Shown one piece after another: positions 1 to 8,342 of a stretch of DNA of 62,480 bases. Numbering within the stretch: position 1 is the first letter of the stretch; the number at the start of each line of letters is the position of its first letter. The notes beneath the pieces are model-generated. The model was not told the DNA's origin and did no database searches. It saw only the letters and a list, made by a program, of their open reading frames with translations. Both the position numbers and the translations under genes were made by a program. The stretch comes from DATCJA01 sp050742335 (lineage in GTDB: Bacteria > Acidobacteriota > Vicinamibacteria > Vicinamibacterales > UBA2999): the NCBI GenBank assembly GCA_050742335.1, contig JBOGIR010000122.1, positions 1 to 62,480 of the forward strand, written 5' to 3'.

Positions 1-1
1 T

Positions 2-310
2 GGAACGGTCGCGCACTGCGAGCTCGGATTTGGCGACGCGGTTCTGATGATGGGAAGCCCGATGCCGCCCCGGTTCCCGCAGAGGAAGGCCTGCCTGGCG
101 ATCTACGTCAAGAACTGCGATACGACATACAACGAGGCGTTGAGCGCGGGCGCGCGCTCGCTGCAAGAGCCCACGGACCAGTTCTACGGCGATCGCAATG
201 CGCGATTCGAGGACCCTTTCGGCAATGAATGGTCCGTAATGACCCACGTCAAGGACGTCAGTGAGAGGGAGATGAAGAAGGCCATGGCGCAGATGGGAAA
301 CGCCGGCTGA
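2..310 (+). CDS. VOC (PhnB/glyoxalase-like) protein, 5' end missing
   Basis: The frame is open from base 2 to a TGA ending at 310, so the N-terminus lies outside the window; the internal ATG at 47 is not a convincing start because coding continues upstream of it (residues GTVAHCELGFGDAVL). The visible part matches the C-terminal half of a vicinal-oxygen-chelate fold of the PhnB type: 'AIYVKNCDTTY', then 'FYGDRNARFEDPFGNEW', where the Glu in a D-P-x-G-N-x-W block is the usual metal ligand position. Such proteins are small soluble metalloenzymes or binding proteins; the substrate cannot be read from sequence. Confident about the fold, not the reaction. Confidence 0.8.
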   Translation, partial: GTVAHCELGFGDAVLMMGSPMPPRFPQRKACLAIYVKNCDTTYNEALSAGARSLQEPTDQFYGDRNARFEDPFGNEWSVMTHVKDVSEREMKKAMAQMGNAG

Positions 311-692
311 TTGTCGCCACGCATCGACAGCGAGAATCGGTCCCGTGTAACGCCGCAGTGTCTACCGATCGGGAAAGGTGGCTGTACGTACACCGCCCGA
401 GCGCCGCGAGGCGCCAGCCGAGCGAGTAACCTGCTCCAGCGATCCCAACCGCGTGCGAAATTGGCAATTGGCGCCCGTGGCCTATCCAGGGAATCCCAGC
501 TCGATGACGCCAGCGCCAATTGACGGGTCGAGCACGCTGCCGTTCGTGCCCCCCCCTGGCACCAACTGCGGTTGACCGGGCGGACGATGCCGGTAGAATG
601 GCCCCACGCGACGGCATCGTCGGGGAGGCATCCAATGAACGATAGCGTTCCGGTTACTCGCCGCACCGCTTAGAAAGCACACGGCGATCTTC
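311..692. other. intergenic region, no convincing gene
   Basis: No reading frame here looks coding. It holds a GC-rich stretch (about 384-430) with overlapping CGAGCG/CGCGAG runs that resembles a stretch at about 1349-1395, so the two may be copies of a short repeat bracketing the next gene. A TAGAAT at 593-598 could be a -10 box for the gene at 693, but no clear -35 is seen. Confidence 0.5.
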
Positions 693-1211
693 ATGCTTTG
701 CTGTCGAATGTTCTTGGCGGCCTCGTTCGTCCTCCTCGTTGTCCCAGACCGCTTGGTCAGTGCCGCACTGCAGCAGCAGCCGCCTATACCAAGGACGCTG
801 TCGAGTGAGGTTCGCGCCGCCTGTGATGCAGCCTACGCAATTGCCGCGAAGACTCCTGGCGTCTCGATCCAACGACGCATCGGTACCTTCAGCGACGAGA
901 CACTTCCAGGGCCGGTCATCGGATGTGGGTTGGCGATTTCGGGATCGTTCGCTCGGGCACAGGCGACTGGCGACGCGGCGTTGCGCCTGCGTCAGGACTT
1001 TTCGACTCGCGCGTGGCAGGAAATGCCGGCGTACAGCGCTGACGGAACCGACGGGACGTCGTTCGCGTTTCGCAAGGTGGGAGTGGCGTGCCTGGTTCGA
1101 GGCACATGGGACGGCGGAGCCGCCGACGACCCTACGATCCCCGCAGAGGATTGGTACAAGGTTGCAGTGTTTTGTACGAGTCCAGTATTCCCAGAGAACA
1201 AGTCGCCGTAA
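693..1211 (+). CDS. secreted protein of unknown function
   Basis: 172 residues, not recognised. The first ~24 residues form a signal peptide (hydrophobic MFLAASFVLLVV core, then Ala-rich cleavage region). The start could be the ATG at 693 or the in-frame ATG at 708 (MFLAAS); the second gives a more typical signal peptide. The mature part has four cysteines: in 'RAACDAAY', 'VIGCGLAI', 'VACLVRGTWD' and 'AVFCTSP', consistent with periplasmic disulfides. It stands alone, flanked on both sides by GC-rich intergenic DNA with similar short repeats. Confidence 0.7.
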   Translation: MLCCRMFLAASFVLLVVPDRLVSAALQQQPPIPRTLSSEVRAACDAAYAIAAKTPGVSIQRRIGTFSDETLPGPVIGCGLAISGSFARAQATGDAALRLRQDFSTRAWQEMPAYSADGTDGTSFAFRKVGVACLVRGTWDGGAADDPTIPAEDWYKVAVFCTSPVFPENKSP

Positions 1212-1526
1212 GTGCGGCCGCATCGATGGCCTAGAAACGAGTGGGAGGTCCTTCCCGCCCGTCAGGATTTCTCGGCAGGTCGCCGGTGCCGTCGCGCAAG
1301 CGGCGCGAGGCGCAGCCGAGGCAGCTCGCCGATCCATTCTGCAAGGGTTCGCGGTACGTACCGCGCGAGCGCCGCGAGCGAAGCGAGCAAGCGAATGCGC
1401 GGTTAAAGGCTGCGCCACGGCCCACGGAATCGAGCCTGGTACCGCCACGGCGTGGCGAAAATCCCGCCGATGAGGCACGGTTCGCCTCCTTCGCCCGTCC
1501 GGTCGATCATCGCGTAAGCTCTCGCC
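1212..1526. other. intergenic region with GC-rich short repeats
   Basis: No coding frame is supported. Between about 1300 and 1395 there are overlapping repeats of GCGCGAGGCGCAGCCGAG and GCGCCGCGAGCGAAGCGAGC type. The second resembles 384-430 on the other side of the secreted orphan gene. They may be decayed palindromic repeats. Confidence 0.45.
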
Positions 1527-1883
1527 GTGGTGTTCACCAAGCACCTGCGCGAGGGAATTCGCCGCGGCAGGATCAGGTGCAGTGTCCGCATCTGGATGCG
1601 ACCCCACGTCAAGGTGGGTGGTCGCTACCGGATGGACGACGGGCACATCGTCATCGAATCGATCCAGCCCATTGAGTTGGCTGACGTCACGCAGGACCTG
1701 GCGCGCGAGTCAGGTTTCGCGAGCGTGGAAGACCTCCTTCAGACCGCGAAACACGGCCGCGGCAACAACGTCTATCTGATTCGGTTCCACTACCTGCCCC
1801 CGGGCGGCTGGGACGCGCCGGCCGAAGGCGGACGCCAGGTCGAACAGGTATACAGACGACCGGGTGGGTCGAGACGGCGATGA
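1527..1883 (+). CDS. ASCH-domain-like protein
   Basis: 118 residues starting at GTG 1527 (a second GTG follows at 1530). The pattern 'MVFTKHLREGIRRG', 'CSVRIWMRPHVKVGG' and 'GRYRMDDGHIVIESI' is that of small ASCH proteins: a basic N-terminus, a conserved K-x-G motif and a beta-barrel related to PUA. ASCH folds bind RNA or modified nucleotides and occur near toxin-antitoxin and regulatory genes; the ligand here is unknown. The Arg-rich C-terminal tail may be disordered. Its stop lies 80 bases before the next VOC gene, so cotranscription is possible but not shown. Confidence 0.7.
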   Translation: MVFTKHLREGIRRGRIRCSVRIWMRPHVKVGGRYRMDDGHIVIESIQPIELADVTQDLARESGFASVEDLLQTAKHGRGNNVYLIRFHYLPPGGWDAPAEGGRQVEQVYRRPGGSRRR

Positions 1884-1963
1884 GTGCAACGCTGTTGCGA
1901 AAGTGGCTCCAGCCAACCCGTCAGGAATCGCTGGGCGTCCACTCGAGAGTAGTCTGACAGGCG

Positions 1964-2368
1964 ATGTCGAATCTTGAACTCGTCACGTTGGTGGTTCGGG
2001 ACTACGATGCCGCTATCCGTTTCTTTGTTGACGTCCTGCAGTTCCAATTGGTGGAAGACACGGCGTCGCTGACCAATTACGGTCGCCCGAAACGTTGGGT
2101 CGTCGTTCGTCCCGAGGGAGGCCAAACAGGCATACTGCTCGCGCGTGCCGACGGCGAACACCAAGCAAGCATCGTGGGCCAGCAGTTCGCCGGTCGCGTC
2201 GGACTGTTCCTGCGCGTCGATGACTTCAACACTACCTACCGCCGCATGACCGCCGCTGGTGTGCAGTTCGTCTCGCCGCCTCGCGATGAACCGTACGGCC
2301 GACTTGCAGTGTTTCTGGATCTTGAGGGGAACCGCTGGGACCTCTTGGGACGAGACCCGCGGCGATAG
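1964..2368 (+). CDS. VOC family (glyoxalase/bleomycin-resistance-like) protein
   Basis: 134 residues with the single-module VOC layout: 'LELVTLVVRDYDAAIRFF' first strand and helix, 'GRVGLFLRVDDFNTTY', and C-terminal 'FLDLEGNRWDLLG' containing the Glu metal ligand of the D-x-E-G-N-x-W/F-x-L block. The likely role is a small metal-dependent lyase, dioxygenase or drug/oxidant-binding protein. The stop is 11 bases before the GTG of the MFS gene and all genes to egtD run the same way, so it probably opens a four-gene transcript. A link to thiol metabolism (glyoxalase-like use of a small thiol) would fit the ergothioneine genes but is inference. Confidence 0.85.
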   Translation: MSNLELVTLVVRDYDAAIRFFVDVLQFQLVEDTASLTNYGRPKRWVVVRPEGGQTGILLARADGEHQASIVGQQFAGRVGLFLRVDDFNTTYRRMTAAGVQFVSPPRDEPYGRLAVFLDLEGNRWDLLGRDPRR

Positions 2369-2379
2369 GCGCCAGTCTA

Positions 2380-3951
2380 GTGACCACGATGATCGCTAGG
2401 CCGCCATGCGACGCCGGAGCGGTCCTGGGTGGATCGGTTGCAGCGCCTTGTTCACCGCTGACGAGCCGCTGGGTCCTCGCCGCCACGATCCTCGCGAGCA
2501 GCATGGTGTTCATCGACAGCTCCGCCGTGAACGTGGCGCTGCCGGTGCTGCAGAACAGCCTCGATGCTTCCGTGACAGAGGTCCAGTGGGTCATCGAGGT
2601 GTACATGCTCTTTCTCGCTGCACTGATCCTGGTTGGCGGTGCGCTGGGCGACCGTCTGGGACGACGACGCGTGTTCATCTGGGGCGTGGGCATCTTTGCA
2701 TTGGCCTCGTTCTGGTGCGGCCTTGCGCCCTCCCCGGCGCAGCTGATTGCCGCGCGCGCGGTGCAAGGCGTTGGCGGCGCACTGCTCGTACCTGGCAGTC
2801 TGGCGATCATCAGCGCGTCGTTCGATGAGGCCTCGAGGGGCGCGGCCATCGGCACATGGTCCGGCGTCACGGCGATGACAATGGCTGCGGGCCCCGTTGC
2901 TGGCGGCTGGCTGGCCGACCACGTGTCGTGGCGGTGGGTGTTCCTGCTCAATATTCCATTCGCGCTTGCGGTGGTGCTGATTGCAGTCACACGGCTTCCC
3001 GAGTCGCGCGACCCATCCGCCACCGGCCGACTCGACTGGGCTGGTGCCGGCGTGAGCGTCGCGGCATTGGGGCTGCTCGTGTACGGCCTGATCGAGTCCG
3101 CGAACCTCGGACTCACACATCCACTCGTGCTCGCGACGATTGCCGGAGGCGTGGTGCTTCTCGGAGTCTTCATCATCATCGAACAGTCCGTCGGCACTCC
3201 GATGATGCCGCTTGGTCTGTTCAGGTCCAGAAACTTCGCTGGCGCAAACCTGTTGACGCTTCTGTTGTACGGGGCGCTCGGCGGCGCCCTCTTTTTTCTG
3301 CCGTTCAATCTGATTCAGGTCCACGGGTACACGCCAGCCGAGGCAGGGGCAGCATGGCTTCCGTTCATCCTCACGATTGCATTGCTGTCGGGCTGGGCGG
3401 GAGCGCTCGTGCCTGTCGTTGGTGCCAGAGTGCTTCTGGTGGCCGGCCCACTGATCACGGCTGCGGGATTTGTACTGGCGGCCCTGCCAGGCACGGACGG
3501 TGACTACTGGACGACGTTCTTCCCGGCGTTCGTCGTCATGGGACTGGGCATGTCCGTGGCCGTCGCTCCATTGGTGACGGTCGTCATGGGCTCAGTGGAA
3601 TCACGCCGCGCGGGGATCGCGTCCGGGATCAACAACGCGGTGTCGCGCGCCGCAGGGCTGCTGGCGCTCGCCGCGATGGGCGTGCTCGTCCTGACGGTCT
3701 TCAATCGCGAGCTCGACCGTCGTCTCGCTGCCTCCCAGGTGCGGCCCGCCGTCGTGGAGCAGCTTGTGCAGCAGGGAGTCAATCTCGCGGCTACCAGGCC
3801 TCCGGCGTCGGCCACGCCTGAGGAAGCGCGCGAATTGCGGACGGCGATCAACGAGTCGTTCGTCGCCGGGTTCCGGTGGGCGATGTTGACTGCGGCTGGG
3901 CTGGCCGTTGGCAGCGCACTAGTCGCGGCGCTGGCGATCAGAGGAGGATAA
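2380..3951 (+). CDS. MFS transporter, DHA2/EmrB-QacA type (14 TM)
   Basis: 523 residues from GTG 2380 (an ATG lies at 2389). Hydrophobic segments run from residue ~30 to the end, consistent with the 14-helix DHA2 drug:H+ antiporter layout. Motif A is 'GALGDRLGRRRVF' at ~86-98; 'ARAVQGVGGALLVPGSLAII' matches motifs B/C, and the early 'FIDSSAVNVALP' is the DHA2 motif D1. These proteins sit in the inner membrane and usually export hydrophobic compounds. Only 3 bases separate its stop from the egtB start, so it is very probably cotranscribed and translationally linked with ergothioneine synthesis; export of ergothioneine or an intermediate is an inference. Confidence 0.93.
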   Translation: MTTMIARPPCDAGAVLGGSVAAPCSPLTSRWVLAATILASSMVFIDSSAVNVALPVLQNSLDASVTEVQWVIEVYMLFLAALILVGGALGDRLGRRRVFIWGVGIFALASFWCGLAPSPAQLIAARAVQGVGGALLVPGSLAIISASFDEASRGAAIGTWSGVTAMTMAAGPVAGGWLADHVSWRWVFLLNIPFALAVVLIAVTRLPESRDPSATGRLDWAGAGVSVAALGLLVYGLIESANLGLTHPLVLATIAGGVVLLGVFIIIEQSVGTPMMPLGLFRSRNFAGANLLTLLLYGALGGALFFLPFNLIQVHGYTPAEAGAAWLPFILTIALLSGWAGALVPVVGARVLLVAGPLITAAGFVLAALPGTDGDYWTTFFPAFVVMGLGMSVAVAPLVTVVMGSVESRRAGIASGINNAVSRAAGLLALAAMGVLVLTVFNRELDRRLAASQVRPAVVEQLVQQGVNLAATRPPASATPEEARELRTAINESFVAGFRWAMLTAAGLAVGSALVAALAIRGG

Positions 3952-3954
3952 AGG

Positions 3955-5292
3955 GTGATGTCTGCGACATCCTGTTCGTCCATTGATCGCGCGGAAGCGG
4001 CGAATCGATTTATCAGGACGCGCGAGCGTTCACGCCGGTTGTTCGACCTGCTCGCTCCGGACGCCTATTATTCGCAGCCGATTCTACTTCGGCATCCGAT
4101 CGCCTTTTACGAAGGGCATCTTTCGGCGTTCAGCTTCAACACGCTGATCAAGCGAGCACTCGGCGAGCCAGGAATCGATGCCGGCCTCGAGCGTCTGTTC
4201 GCGCGCGGCATCGATCCCGGGCAGGCCTCTGCATCGTCGGGAGGTCCGCAGTGGCCGGCGCGCGACGAGGTTCGTGCGTTTGTGGACGAGGCGGATCGGC
4301 GCGTGCTCGATGCGCTCCTTACGGCGTCGATCGAGCAGCCGGGTCATCCACTCCTCGATCGCGGGCAGGCGGTGCATGCCATTCTCGAGCACGAGGCGAT
4401 GCATCAGGAAACACTGCTGTACATGTGGCATCAGTTGCCCTACGATCAAAAGCGGCCCCCCGCAGGCATCCTGGTGAACACCGGAGGATCGCCTCCGCGC
4501 GCGGAGACGATCGACGTGCCGGCCGGCCGCACGACGGTTGGGGCGAGGAGCGGAGCAATCGCGTTCGGATGGGATAACGAGTTCGAAGCCGTCGACGTGG
4601 ACGTGGCGGCGTTTGCGATCGATCGGTACGACGTCACGAATGCCGCGTTTCTCGAGTTCGTCGAAACCGGCGGGTACCGCGATGCGCGATGGTGGACGCC
4701 GGACGGCTTTGCATGGCTCCGCGCTGACGGCATCGAGCACCCGCGGTTCTGGACTCAGCACGAGGGCCGATGGTGGTGGCGCGGGATGTTTCAGGCGTTC
4801 CCGCTTCCAGCCTCATGGCCGGTCTATGTCAGTCATGCCGAGGCCTCTGCGTACGCGCGCTGGCGCGGCCGGCGCCTGCCGACCGAGGCCGAGTACTGCC
4901 GGGCCGCGTTCGGCACACCAGCCGGCGTCGAGCTTTCGTATCCATGGGGTGACGACCCGCCTGACGGCGTCCGCGGCCACTTCGATTTCGCGGGATGGGA
5001 CCCGCAGCCAGTCGGCCAATATCCCGCAGGTCAGAGCGCATGGGGCGTCGATGACCTGCTCGGGAACGGGTGGGAGTGGACGTCGACGGTGTTTGCGCCC
5101 CTGCCCGGCTTCGCGCCGTTGCCGTCGTATCCCGAATACTCCGCGGACTTTTTCGACGGCCAGCACTACGTCATGAAAGGGGCATCATCGGCCACCGCGC
5201 GCGACCTGCTGCGCCCGAGCTTTCGCAACTGGTTCCGGCCGCACTATCCGTACGTGTATGCAGCATTCCGCTGCGTCTCGGAACGTGCATGA
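3955..5292 (+). CDS. egtB: ergothioneine sulfoxide synthase EgtB
   Basis: 445 residues; AGGAGG at 3942-3947 serves GTG 3955 or ATG 3958. An N-terminal DinB-like four-helix domain (~10-190) carries the iron site: His55 in 'EGHLSAF' and the HX3HXE block 'HEAMHQE' (His146, His150, Glu152). The C-terminal half (~190-445) is a formylglycine-generating-enzyme-like fold ('RLPTEAEYCRAAFG', 'GNGWEWTS', 'RNWFRPHYPY'). EgtB is the non-haem iron enzyme that joins a thiol donor to hercynine with O2. No egtA or egtC is visible, so this may be a cysteine-using (type II) enzyme, as described for the acidobacterium Chloracidobacterium; that is inference. It overlaps egtD by 4 bases. Confidence 0.95.
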   Translation: MMSATSCSSIDRAEAANRFIRTRERSRRLFDLLAPDAYYSQPILLRHPIAFYEGHLSAFSFNTLIKRALGEPGIDAGLERLFARGIDPGQASASSGGPQWPARDEVRAFVDEADRRVLDALLTASIEQPGHPLLDRGQAVHAILEHEAMHQETLLYMWHQLPYDQKRPPAGILVNTGGSPPRAETIDVPAGRTTVGARSGAIAFGWDNEFEAVDVDVAAFAIDRYDVTNAAFLEFVETGGYRDARWWTPDGFAWLRADGIEHPRFWTQHEGRWWWRGMFQAFPLPASWPVYVSHAEASAYARWRGRRLPTEAEYCRAAFGTPAGVELSYPWGDDPPDGVRGHFDFAGWDPQPVGQYPAGQSAWGVDDLLGNGWEWTSTVFAPLPGFAPLPSYPEYSADFFDGQHYVMKGASSATARDLLRPSFRNWFRPHYPYVYAAFRCVSERA

Positions 5293-6263
5293 GCGCTGAG
5301 GCGCGATCGGCGGCTGCCCACGCCATCACCGGTCGAGACGTCGAAGAGATTCACTACTATCTGGCCCAGTCTCCGCGGCAGCTTCCGTCGCGCCTGCTCT
5401 ACGACGTCCTCGGGTCGAGCCTCTTTGAAGCCATCTGCCTGCTGCCGTGGTACCACATCACACGTGCGGAGATGCGTCTCCTCGTCGAGCACGGCGCGGC
5501 GATCGGTCGGCGTGTCTCAGCGACCGAGCTCGTGGAACTGGGATGCGGCAACGGCCAGAAGCTTGAAGCGCTGATGCGCGCACTGGCGCCGACCAGGCCG
5601 GACGTGCACCTGATCGATGTGTCGCGGGAGGCGCTTGACCGAACGACGCAGGTACTGCGTGCCGTAGGTGCCACGCGCATTACCGCCGCTCAGGCCACGT
5701 ACGAGGACGGACTCATGCAGCTGCCCGCGGCGCCGCAACACGGGCGCCGTCTCATTCTGTTTCTCGGGTCGAACATCGGTAACTTCGATCCGCCAGCGGC
5801 ATCGGCTTTCATACATCTCACCCGAAGAGCGCTGCGCCCGCGAGATTGGCTGCTGCTCGGTGTCGATCTTGTGAAGCCCGAGCGCGACCTGACGCTGGCC
5901 TATGACGATCCGCTCGGTGTGACGGCTGCCTTCAACAAGAATCTGTTGTTGCGCCTCAACACAGAAGCCGGCGCCAACTTCGATCTGGACGGATTCCGCC
6001 ACGAGGTGCGCTGGAATCGGCACGCGTCGAGGATTGAGATGCACCTCGTGAGCCGGCGGCGCCACGACGTCGTCGTTCCCGGTCCCACCGGCCCGTTGGC
6101 GTTCACTCTCGAGCCGGGTGAGTCGATCTGGACCGAGAGCTCGTACAAGTACGAGCCCGACGGCGTGCGGGCGCTGATGGAATCCGGCGGTTTCGAGTTG
6201 CGTTCGCAGTGGATCGAGGACGAGGCACGGGTTCTGCTGTCGCTCTTCGAGGCGGTCACGTGA
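5289..6263 (+). CDS. egtD: L-histidine N-alpha-methyltransferase EgtD
   Basis: 324 residues from ATG 5289, which overlaps the egtB stop (ATGA), a sign of translational coupling; coding-frame extension further upstream is only an overlap with egtB. Typical EgtD features: N-terminal 'LPSRLLYDVLGSSLFE' and 'LPWYHITRAE', SAM-binding 'ELVELGCGNGQKLEAL', 'LFLGSNIGNFDP', and C-terminal 'GESIWTESSYKY'. EgtD trimethylates histidine to hercynine using three SAM in the cytoplasm, the step before EgtB. The operon therefore holds the two core enzymes; the final C-S lyase step would have to be provided elsewhere. Confidence 0.95.
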   Translation: MSAEARSAAAHAITGRDVEEIHYYLAQSPRQLPSRLLYDVLGSSLFEAICLLPWYHITRAEMRLLVEHGAAIGRRVSATELVELGCGNGQKLEALMRALAPTRPDVHLIDVSREALDRTTQVLRAVGATRITAAQATYEDGLMQLPAAPQHGRRLILFLGSNIGNFDPPAASAFIHLTRRALRPRDWLLLGVDLVKPERDLTLAYDDPLGVTAAFNKNLLLRLNTEAGANFDLDGFRHEVRWNRHASRIEMHLVSRRRHDVVVPGPTGPLAFTLEPGESIWTESSYKYEPDGVRALMESGGFELRSQWIEDEARVLLSLFEAVT

Positions 6264-6323
6264 ACGCGCGATTCCGAATGATGCTCTCGCGTGAGTGTCG
6301 TCGCGGTGGCGGCGACGTAAGAT

Positions 6324-6343
6324 GTCAACGGTTACCCGTTGAC
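6324..6343 (+). terminator. inverted repeat after egtD (candidate terminator)
   Basis: GTCAACGG-TTAC-CCGTTGAC is a perfect 8 bp stem with a 4-base loop, 60 bases after the egtD stop. No T-run follows, so it is either a weak or Rho-aided terminator or a protein-binding palindrome for the next gene. Confidence 0.4.
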
Positions 6344-6440
6344 CCTGCCTAGTCACTCTGATAAGGTCCCGACCGCCGTTTCCTCTCGTCGTGTCGCCAC
6401 CGGTCCCCCTCACCAGCCTCACCAGCCACAGGAGGGTACG

Positions 6441-6524
6441 ATGACGCGTCGTCGAATCACGGGTGCCGCCGCTTTCGTCTGCCTGATTTCGGACCCGCTA
6501 TCGCCGGAAAGAGGTGCCGGATGA
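6441..6524 (+). CDS. possible 27-residue leader peptide
   Basis: ATG 6441 is preceded by a strong Shine-Dalgarno (GGAGGG at 6431-6436). The frame encodes MTRRRITGAAAFVCL and 12 more residues, and its TGA (6522-6524) overlaps the ATG (6521) of the next gene in the ATGA style. It may be a leader that couples translation, or the decayed signal-peptide start of a former longer gene (the RRR-hydrophobic pattern resembles a signal peptide). Small size makes this uncertain. Confidence 0.35.
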   Translation: MTRRRITGAAAFVCLISDPLSPERGAG

Positions 6525-7453
6525 TGACTCGTCTTCTGGATTGCACGATACTGCTGGCGGCGTGCCTGGCGATCGTGATGCTGATGCCGGCGCGCCCCGC
6601 CAGCCAGGCGCTGTATCCGCGCGACGCCCCCAAGCAGCCGGGCGCGCCGAGTTGGGCGCGCGAGCGCGCGACGCTCCCTCCCTTCACCCCGCCGCGCACG
6701 CCGGAGGGGACTCCGAACCTGCAGGGACGCTGGGGCGGGCCGGCCGGAGGCGATGACATCGAAGAACACGACTACGTGGACGTGAGCTCGCCGCCCGAGG
6801 AGACCTACATCTCCGACCCGCCGGGCGGGACGATTCCGTACCAGCCGTGGGCCAAGGCGGTGCAAGCCGAGCATCGAACCGGGCTGGCGCGGGGATGGCC
6901 CGGCGAAAAGGGGCGGCTCTATCCGGACCCGCAGACGTTCTGTCTCTACAGCGTCCCGCGCGCGACGTATCGCGGCGGCTTCGAGATCGTGCAGGTCCCC
7001 GGCTACGTGATGATGCTCTACAACTTTGGCCACTACTATCGCTTCATCCCGACCGACGGGCGTCCGCACGATGTCCCCGCGCACGTCAAGCTGTGGATGG
7101 GCCATTCGCGCGGTTCGTGGCAGGGCAACACGCTCGTGGTCGACGTGACCAATCTCAATGGCAAGAACTGGCTCGACCAGGTAGGAAACTTCTTCAGCGA
7201 GAACGCCCACGTCGTCGAGCGCTTCACGCTCGCCGACGCGGACACGATCGACTACGAGACGACGATCGACGATCCAACGGTCTTTACGAGGCCGTGGACG
7301 ATCCGGTTGCCGCTGCGACGTGCCCGCGGCGGCAGCGGCGATCGCTACGCGAACGAGACCTGGGAGAACGCGTGTCACGAAGGGAACCAGGCGACCGAGC
7401 ACAATCGCACGCTCGGGTTCAAATGGTTCAGGGGGGTCACGCCCCCGAAGTGA
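6521..7453 (+). CDS. secreted TLVV-family protein
   Basis: 310 residues with a signal peptide (hydrophobic ~8-25). It is not a named family I recognise, but it defines the group repeated across this window. In order: 'FTPPRTPEGTPNLQGRW' (P-P-R-T-x-x-G-x-P-x-L-x-G-x-W), 'GTIPYQPWA', Cys in 'FCLYSVPR', 'FEIVQVPGYV', 'YRFIPTDGRPH', the core 'GHSRGSWQGNTLVVDV', 'WLDQVGNFFSENAHVVER', 'DYETTIDDPTVFTRPW', and a second Cys in 'ENACHEGN'. The mature protein should be periplasmic; the Cys pair suggests a disulfide. It starts at the ATG overlapped by a small upstream frame and is followed 57 bases later by a second family member. Confidence 0.8.
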   Translation: MMTRLLDCTILLAACLAIVMLMPARPASQALYPRDAPKQPGAPSWARERATLPPFTPPRTPEGTPNLQGRWGGPAGGDDIEEHDYVDVSSPPEETYISDPPGGTIPYQPWAKAVQAEHRTGLARGWPGEKGRLYPDPQTFCLYSVPRATYRGGFEIVQVPGYVMMLYNFGHYYRFIPTDGRPHDVPAHVKLWMGHSRGSWQGNTLVVDVTNLNGKNWLDQVGNFFSENAHVVERFTLADADTIDYETTIDDPTVFTRPWTIRLPLRRARGGSGDRYANETWENACHEGNQATEHNRTLGFKWFRGVTPPK

Positions 7454-7510
7454 GCTCGCGGAGGCACCACTGTATTCTCTCGGCGCCCTCGATGGAGAGG
7501 AGGTTATGTC

Positions 7511-8323
7511 GTGAACCGATGGTCTGATGGATGGAGGATCGCGCTGGGTACGGTGGGACTCATCGTCGCGCTGGCGCCGGCGCCGCCAGCGGCGCAGGGC
7601 GCGGCGGGGACGACCTACACGCCGCCACGGACGCGGGACGGGCATCCGGATCTGCAAGGTGTGTGGCAGGTCCTCAATGCCGCCGCGTGGAACGTTGAGG
7701 ATCATGCGGCGCGGATCGGCGTGCCTGGCGGCTACGGCGTCGTCGACGGCGGCGCGATCCCCTATCAGCCGTGGGCGCTCGCCAGGAGGCAGGAGAATTT
7801 TGCGAATCGCGCGACGCTCGATCCCGAGACGAAGTGTTACCTCCCTGGGGTCCCTCGCATTACCTACATGCCGCATCCGTTTCGCATCGTGCAGCAGGCC
7901 AACCGGGTGACGATCCTGTACGAGTACCTACACGCGGTCCGCTACGTCTTCATGAACGGCAACCCGCATCCCGAAGGACCGATCGAGTGGTGGATGGGCG
8001 ACTCACGCGGCCGCTGGGAGGGCAACACGCTCGTCGTCGACGTGATCCACCTGAGCGACAGGACCTGGCTCGATCGCGCCGGCAATTTCCACAGCGAGGC
8101 GCTGCACGTGGTCGAGCGCTACACGCCGAGCGGTCCCGATCACATCCTGTATGAGGCGACGCTCGACGATCCGAAGGTGTTCACGCGTCCCTGGACGATG
8201 AGCATGACGCTCTATCGACGCCAGGGAAAGAACGGCGACCTCATGGACTCGGAATACGACTGTTATCCCGACCTGCTGGAGCAGGAGTGGGACAAGCCGG
8301 GTTCGACCTTCTTCGCACACTGA
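7511..8323 (+). CDS. secreted TLVV-family protein
   Basis: 270 residues from GTG 7511, with GGAGG upstream at 7498-7502. The signal peptide is residues ~1-30 (LGTVGLIVALAPAPPAAQG). It follows the same order as its upstream neighbour: 'PPRTRDGHPDLQGVW', 'GAIPYQPWALA', Cys in 'KCYLPGVPR', 'FRIVQQANRV', 'GDSRGRWEGNTLVVDV', 'WLDRAGNFHSEALHVVER', 'YEATLDDPKVFTRPW', Cys in 'YDCYPD'. Two adjacent divergent copies suggest an old duplication. It ends 19 bases from the convergent gene at 8343. Confidence 0.8.
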   Translation: MNRWSDGWRIALGTVGLIVALAPAPPAAQGAAGTTYTPPRTRDGHPDLQGVWQVLNAAAWNVEDHAARIGVPGGYGVVDGGAIPYQPWALARRQENFANRATLDPETKCYLPGVPRITYMPHPFRIVQQANRVTILYEYLHAVRYVFMNGNPHPEGPIEWWMGDSRGRWEGNTLVVDVIHLSDRTWLDRAGNFHSEALHVVERYTPSGPDHILYEATLDDPKVFTRPWTMSMTLYRRQGKNGDLMDSEYDCYPDLLEQEWDKPGSTFFAH

Positions 8324-8342
8324 GCGGCCATCGATACCCGAA

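Noticed and set aside
6419..7876. A 485-codon minus-strand frame
   Set aside because: It is antisense to the two TLVV genes, whose conserved family motifs, signal peptides and ribosome-binding sites show which strand is coding.
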